NCBI GenBank assembly: GCA_030408475.1
Contig: JAUHQG010000012.1
Span: forward strand, 1-45,978
DNA length: 45,978 nucleotides
Origin: Candidatus Amphrikana amoebophyrae
Lineage (GTDB): Bacteria; Chlamydiota; Chlamydiia; Chlamydiales; JACRBE01
Reading direction: 5' to 3'
Of this stretch, positions 43,401-45,978 are shown one piece after another (positions within the stretch are counted from its first letter, which is position 1; every line of letters begins with the position of its first letter). A model generated the notes under the pieces. The model searched no databases. It was not told the origin of the DNA and saw only the letters and a list, made by a program, of their open reading frames with translations. The position numbers and the translations under genes are program-made.

Positions 43401-45449
43401 TTTGATGTATTGCCTAGCGCTAAAGAGCTATTTTCTAAAAGGGTAAAATGTCATAGCTTTATACAATTTGATATAGAATTTGATAAAGATGTGGATGGAT
43501 GGAAAGTAGATCTTCAAAGCAGAGAGACTACAATTGGGCCTATTCATTCTTCTCCTCTTCATTTGAATGTGAAAAAAATGGGCTCTGAAATTGAAGTGGT
43601 TAAGGGGTCGTTTGGTATATTTCAGTTTTCTGGAAAGAGTAAGTTGAAAGAGGGGAAATATATAAATTGTGGTGGTCAATTAGCTTTTGACAATTCACTA
43701 TTTAGTTTTCACGATGGAATAATTGATCCTAAAGGTTCTTTAGTACGCGCCAAATATAAGAGTGAAAATCTTAAGTTAGAAGAATTGAAGCAACTAACAC
43801 TATTTAAAGAAAATATACAGTGGCATGATCATGAAGACTTAGTAGGTCAAATAGTAGTGAGTGGGGATGTATCACTATCTGAAAAACATATAGAGTCTCA
43901 AATTCATTTAAACTGTAATGATTTTGGCAAAAATGGATTTATCTTAACATCTCAAAATCCTTTGAAACTTCATTGGGATGATGAAGAAATTAGACTTTCA
44001 AATTTAGACTTAAATTTAACGCACCCTAATTTACCGAATCATTTCTTTGGATTTTGCGCTTCAGAGTTGAGTTATAAGGAAAAAAAATCGGCAATCAAAG
44101 AAGCTGAAGTTACTTTAAGTCCAGAAATGATTGCCTATTTGATCAAGACTAAGTCGTTTGAGCCATTTGATGGTTTATTGCATTCGCTACAAGAAAATCT
44201 TGATAACATAGGTTACACTAAGCTGGTTCAATTTAAAGCGAACTTAGATTGGGATGGGCCCCATTTTAAAATTGATGGAATGTTAAAAAATGGTATATAT
44301 CATATAAAAAATAGAGAATTCAATTTAAAGCGCCCCCATTTTACATATGATGGCAAAGAAATTACTTTGAGTAGTTTAGCTCAATTTGAAGATCGATGGA
44401 TAGATTGCAAAGCGCGATTAGAGATGAATGAAAATCGCCGTTTTGACGTGGAGTTAAAAGGTGAATCGACACAGAATGCGAGTTGCATATTAAAGGGATC
44501 GATCTCAGCCGAAGATGAAATTATTTGTGATACTATTGAGGGAGAGATATATGGAGTGAAGCTCAATTTTTCGAGTCGTTATTCTCATATTCCAGGGACT
44601 AATGAGATAGTATTAGGAGGTGAAATTGTATTAGATTGTAATGATATGGTTCAATATTTACCCGAGTATTTGCAAGAGAAGTTGAAAGGATTACATATCA
44701 ATCGCCCTTTGAAGTTAGAAGGTAATGTGGTATTGAATAAAGAAAAGTTAGAGAAATCGTATTTTAAAGGGTATTTAAAGGGAAGAGATTTACAAGTTTC
44801 TGATTTTGAGATACGCAATTTATTATCTAGTTTTTACATGACAAAAGATAAGCTTGAGTGTCGAGATTTTTCAATTTCAGATCAAGCTGGTCATATTTTA
44901 GTTAAAGAGATAGATATAAATAGAGAGAAGAGTAATTTTTCATTTGAGATGAAAGATATTGAGGTAACAGAGTTACGCCCTTCTTTGATACGAAAAATGG
45001 GAGAAGAGCCATCTAAAGTGAAGCCATTTGTAATGCGCAAGTTAAAAATGGCTCAACTGACAGGTAATTTTGATGATCTCAATTCGATAAAAGGGGGAGG
45101 TACTCTCAACTTTTTAAACACATTTAAGTCTGATCATAAGTTAAAGTTAATACCTCTAGAACTGATCACTCGATTGGGGTTAGATTTAGGTTTACTTGTC
45201 CCTATTAGGGGAGACATTGATTTTCAAATACGCAACAAGCGAATTGAATTAAATCAGTTGCGCAATAGTTTTAGTGAAGGGAAGCGATCGCATTTCTTCT
45301 TTCCATCGCAACAAGCGTGCTATATCGACTTTAATGGGGATATTCATGTTGATGTGAAGATGAAGCAGTACGTATTATTTAAGCTAACGCAGCCATTCAC
45401 CATATCACTTCGGGGCAATGTAGCCAAGCCCAAGTATGGCCTAAAGTAA
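40404..45449 (+). CDS. Giant AsmA/TamB-like envelope protein
   Basis: 1681 residues. An N-terminal positive stretch and one membrane segment (VITLIVVAFFILTFFLFR, about 23-40) anchor a very long, regularly alternating body rich in short strands such as LRVSLRFNLREFEIDPIIEI and GGSLQFDLDGKDLVTFGDLL. The pattern and C-terminal GDIDFQIRNKRIELNQLRNS and RGNVAKPKYGLK match the AsmA/TamB/YhdP clan, which bridges inner and outer membranes to move phospholipid or assist outer-membrane protein assembly. Starts at 40404, 40413 and 40422 are all possible; MKKHIETAKRYVRKKR from 40422 resembles a canonical signal anchor, and none has an ideal ribosome site. No sequence repeat unit is obvious. Function is inferred from clan membership. 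Confidence 0.7.
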   Translation: MYIMRLMKKHIETAKRYVRKKRVITLIVVAFFILTFFLFRNSFLGFGLEVFINSKLQTDKGIKCKFEKMRIESNSLVFTHFQASSDKMPHADLEIDKLRVSLRFNLREFEIDPIIEIDKPKLTLTRPLPNEEKAGAPPFEFFRAITRHIQLNVNGGELLLKGENSTTPFFFSFKSDFENECFGILTLAKSPNDFHSPMMEVSVSSLSSELFSYFDFNHLELPLLDKLNQYFSFIDNGNWSASGGVLTGNTQLHFDSKGNIKRGDVQIELENLEMENSELQSKLSLHSANWRISFPLARNKETAIHKSWVDLALRANLDRFHFKVDEHTDLYLNGKLSLNIPESTGINLNGQLNIDGVDSDIVIRGNPYYGQKEHPEFGLKLDICNAKDGLSSIDCSIKNIKPHHTQFRGVCTKLDVEHLNLIQKMVAPHIPDVAKLDMKEGKFECAVVAQVHNRKVKTIQVEKIIAKNLHAQFDKGKLIAFCSRLEGALEIDLATKKVDTWKIDVESGDLVIAPENGGDNIMLYELNAQVASQLGTYSHSNVKGRLYDHQFDLTFYGLSQSPDVRLKLNTSTSAIAKHMDKREFAPLPPEVQYNISANFYRESDHWKVKGELAGANPLTFGFKLTDFPLKKSLKEQMTQMQHHIYAGWFKGRSIGADKYGWITHLVDAEWGLQGSVDVIGRFDGSKVKCDFTSEEVAFLSNEIDIHIEEKNRKRVGGSLTFKYEDESLDLHIPVQFADCHIKEMDLMCHNLSGDLYIRDGKLFIHQLAGESNGMKMAGQIDLKFDNGKPSYLEVNINKMKGTAQSLKLLAQHFPDFKSLSAEFKGDVEARGKGFVLKSELGKETLNPNWNFAFHISEGESVFNEQTKLVGFSSDVAFSSNNEAYSLYNMHGQFEIDGKLTSNYIFGKQIDVNYNGEGSLKFDISLENEMLTLLHFVGESQVREDKLYDLQVDPKQSHFLGSSLEFSNFIVTERFEPKGGSLQFDLDGKDLVTFGDLLSKFDVLPSAKELFSKRVKCHSFIQFDIEFDKDVDGWKVDLQSRETTIGPIHSSPLHLNVKKMGSEIEVVKGSFGIFQFSGKSKLKEGKYINCGGQLAFDNSLFSFHDGIIDPKGSLVRAKYKSENLKLEELKQLTLFKENIQWHDHEDLVGQIVVSGDVSLSEKHIESQIHLNCNDFGKNGFILTSQNPLKLHWDDEEIRLSNLDLNLTHPNLPNHFFGFCASELSYKEKKSAIKEAEVTLSPEMIAYLIKTKSFEPFDGLLHSLQENLDNIGYTKLVQFKANLDWDGPHFKIDGMLKNGIYHIKNREFNLKRPHFTYDGKEITLSSLAQFEDRWIDCKARLEMNENRRFDVELKGESTQNASCILKGSISAEDEIICDTIEGEIYGVKLNFSSRYSHIPGTNEIVLGGEIVLDCNDMVQYLPEYLQEKLKGLHINRPLKLEGNVVLNKEKLEKSYFKGYLKGRDLQVSDFEIRNLLSSFYMTKDKLECRDFSISDQAGHILVKEIDINREKSNFSFEMKDIEVTELRPSLIRKMGEEPSKVKPFVMRKLKMAQLTGNFDDLNSIKGGGTLNFLNTFKSDHKLKLIPLELITRLGLDLGLLVPIRGDIDFQIRNKRIELNQLRNSFSEGKRSHFFFPSQQACYIDFNGDIHVDVKMKQYVLFKLTQPFTISLRGNVAKPKYGLK

Positions 45450-45554
45450 GGCGTTTTTGTTTTGCGCTCTTTCCACCCATCTCGAAAATGAATGTGTACC
45501 TAAGGCGCTATTTGTTTTGCGCTCTTTCACTCATCTCGAAAATGGATGTGTGCC
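45447..45554 (+). repeat. Two tandem 54-bp repeats at the end of the AsmA-like gene
   Basis: 45447-45500 and 45501-45554 are about 85-90% identical, each starting TAAGGCG and containing GTTTTGCGCTCTTTC and ATCTCGAAAATG. The first unit starts at the stop codon of the giant gene. With the downstream block they form a larger inverted repeat (AAGGCG near 45448 pairs with CACCTT near 45607). Confidence 0.8.
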
Positions 45555-45607
45555 TACACTATCCAATTTTCGAGATAAGCAAAATAGCATCAAAACAAAA
45601 GCACCTT
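45541..45607 (+). repeat. 67-bp repeat, copy 1, with internal hairpin
   Basis: Repeated at 45662-45728 with one difference (AAAACA against AATACA). The stem ATCTCGAAAATGGAT (45533-45547) pairs with ATCCAATTTTCGAGAT (45561-45576). The second copy lacks the first arm of this stem. Confidence 0.9.
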
Positions 45608-45661
45608 TATTTTAGATGTTAAAAACAGTATTAGAAGAATATTGTCTTTGTTTATTTTAAT

Positions 45662-45728
45662 AATGGATGTGTGCCTACACTATCCAATTTTCGAGATAAG
45701 CAAAATAGCATCAATACAAAAGCACCTT
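45662..45728 (+). repeat. 67-bp repeat, copy 2
   Basis: 66 of 67 bases match 45541-45607. Preceded by an AT-rich stretch that does not match the first copy's flank. Confidence 0.9.
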
Positions 45729-45794
45729 GCAGCAGTTGCTAAATATTTGCAGCAAATGCTAAAAACCTAAGTGATATTCTGGGATTCCAAAGGG

Positions 45795-45818
45795 CCCTGC
45801 CCCTTTTGGCGGGGTTTT
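45795..45818 (+). terminator. Possible intrinsic terminator
   Basis: CCCTGCC and GGCGGGG form a stem of seven pairs (one T-G) with a six-base loop, followed by TTTT. It lies about 350 bases after the giant gene, so it may end that transcript or belong to a relic element. Confidence 0.5.
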
Positions 45819-45910
45819 AGAGGCAGAAGAGCCTCTTTATCAAAGAGGATAAATGTTTATTAAGGGCCTGTCGAAAAACAAGTCTAAGTAGATGAGCATC
45901 GTCTTTTCGT

Positions 45911-45978
45911 GTACTTTTTAGTAAATCGCAAAAAGATATACTCAAGTATCATCTAATTTGCGATTTACTAAAAAGTAC
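45911..45978. repeat. 22-bp perfect terminal inverted repeat ending at window edge
   Basis: 45911-45932 (starting GTACTTTTTAGTAAATCGC) and 45957-45978 are exact reverse complements. The 24-base loop itself nearly folds (GATATACT against AGTATC). The second arm ends on the last base of the window, so the symmetry may continue. Confidence 0.95.

Larger units (their letters stand above)
45450..45978. other. Repeat-rich gene-free end of window
   Basis: 529 bases without a gene. Contents are tandem 54-bp units, a duplicated 67-bp hairpin block, two terminator-like hairpins (45795-45818 and 45819-45838) and a terminal 22-bp inverted repeat. A stretch GGGCCTGTCGAAAAAC at 45864-45879 looks like an insertion-sequence end, but no transposase is present. 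Confidence 0.6.

Noticed and set aside
45447..45728. CRISPR array from tandem 54-bp units
   Set aside because: Units are directly adjacent, diverged and followed by a different repeat; there are no unique spacers.
1..45978. tRNA and rRNA genes
   Set aside because: No cloverleaf-like stretches with T-loop GTTCRA motifs or rRNA-like sequence were found by eye; a covariance-model scan would be needed to exclude them fully.

Overview
The window is AT-rich bacterial chromosome and reads as a member of the Chlamydiota outside the classical Chlamydia genus (an environmental, Parachlamydia/Simkania/Rhabdochlamydia-like lineage). This rests on gene content and order recalled from Chlamydia trachomatis, not on a database search. 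The supporting blocks are rnc-radA-hemC, accD-dut-ptsN-ptsN(HTH), clpC next to a lipoate ligase, dapL next to a conserved hypothetical, and gcvH followed by nqrE-nqrD-nqrC-nqrB without nqrA or nqrF. A HemC lacking its third domain and LL-diaminopimelate aminotransferase also fit. No rRNA, tRNA, CRISPR array or intact transposase gene was seen.

Layout. 1-6.5 kb is transport and amino-acid metabolism: a BrnQ-type carrier, an MFS carrier, and an aspartate 4-decarboxylase translationally coupled to an APC-family antiporter. The antiporter frame is broken at a run of nine T. 6.6-8.1 kb has two orphan genes, one with a signal peptide. 8.1-10.8 kb holds two more MFS carriers of the same paralogous family; a promoter with an upstream palindrome and a leader hairpin lies between them. 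10.9-13.9 kb is a minus-strand block with dapL, a conserved hypothetical, and an alpha-oxoamine-synthase-like protein that has lost its PLP lysine. 14-20 kb is the plus-strand housekeeping block: rnc, radA, hemC, hemD, accD, dut, ptsN and HTH-ptsN. It ends in a 102-bp exact duplication of part of the last gene and an orphan ORF. 20.9-27.8 kb carries clpC, a lipoate ligase, a fourth MFS carrier, a small membrane protein and an archaeal-type ProRS. 27.8-28.3 kb is a gene-free repeat region. 28.3-31.6 kb is a tightly coupled set: a PpiD/SurA-like membrane-anchored protein, a CBM9/DOMON-like protein and GcvH. 31.6-34.3 kb inserts three genes of unknown function, two with the paired-hydrophobic-segment shape of inclusion membrane (Inc) proteins, between gcvH and the NQR cluster. 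34.4-39.1 kb is an exported glycosyltransferase-like protein plus nqrE, D, C and B. 39.3-45.4 kb holds a solitary HExxH metalloprotease and a 1681-residue AsmA/TamB-like envelope protein. The last 530 bases are repeats and hairpins, ending in a perfect 22-bp inverted repeat flush with the window edge.

Functional picture: an obligate intracellular bacterium importing amino acids, possibly gaining proton-motive force from aspartate decarboxylation, using a sodium-pumping NADH dehydrogenase, and carrying lineage-specific candidate effectors in the gaps between conserved operons. The most interesting points are the phase-variation-like break in the antiporter, the catalytically dead oxoamine synthase homologue, the Inc-like island, the M48-like protease, the serine at the NqrB flavin site, and the duplication and repeat elements. 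All starts were chosen by Shine-Dalgarno match, gene spacing and paralogue alignment by eye.
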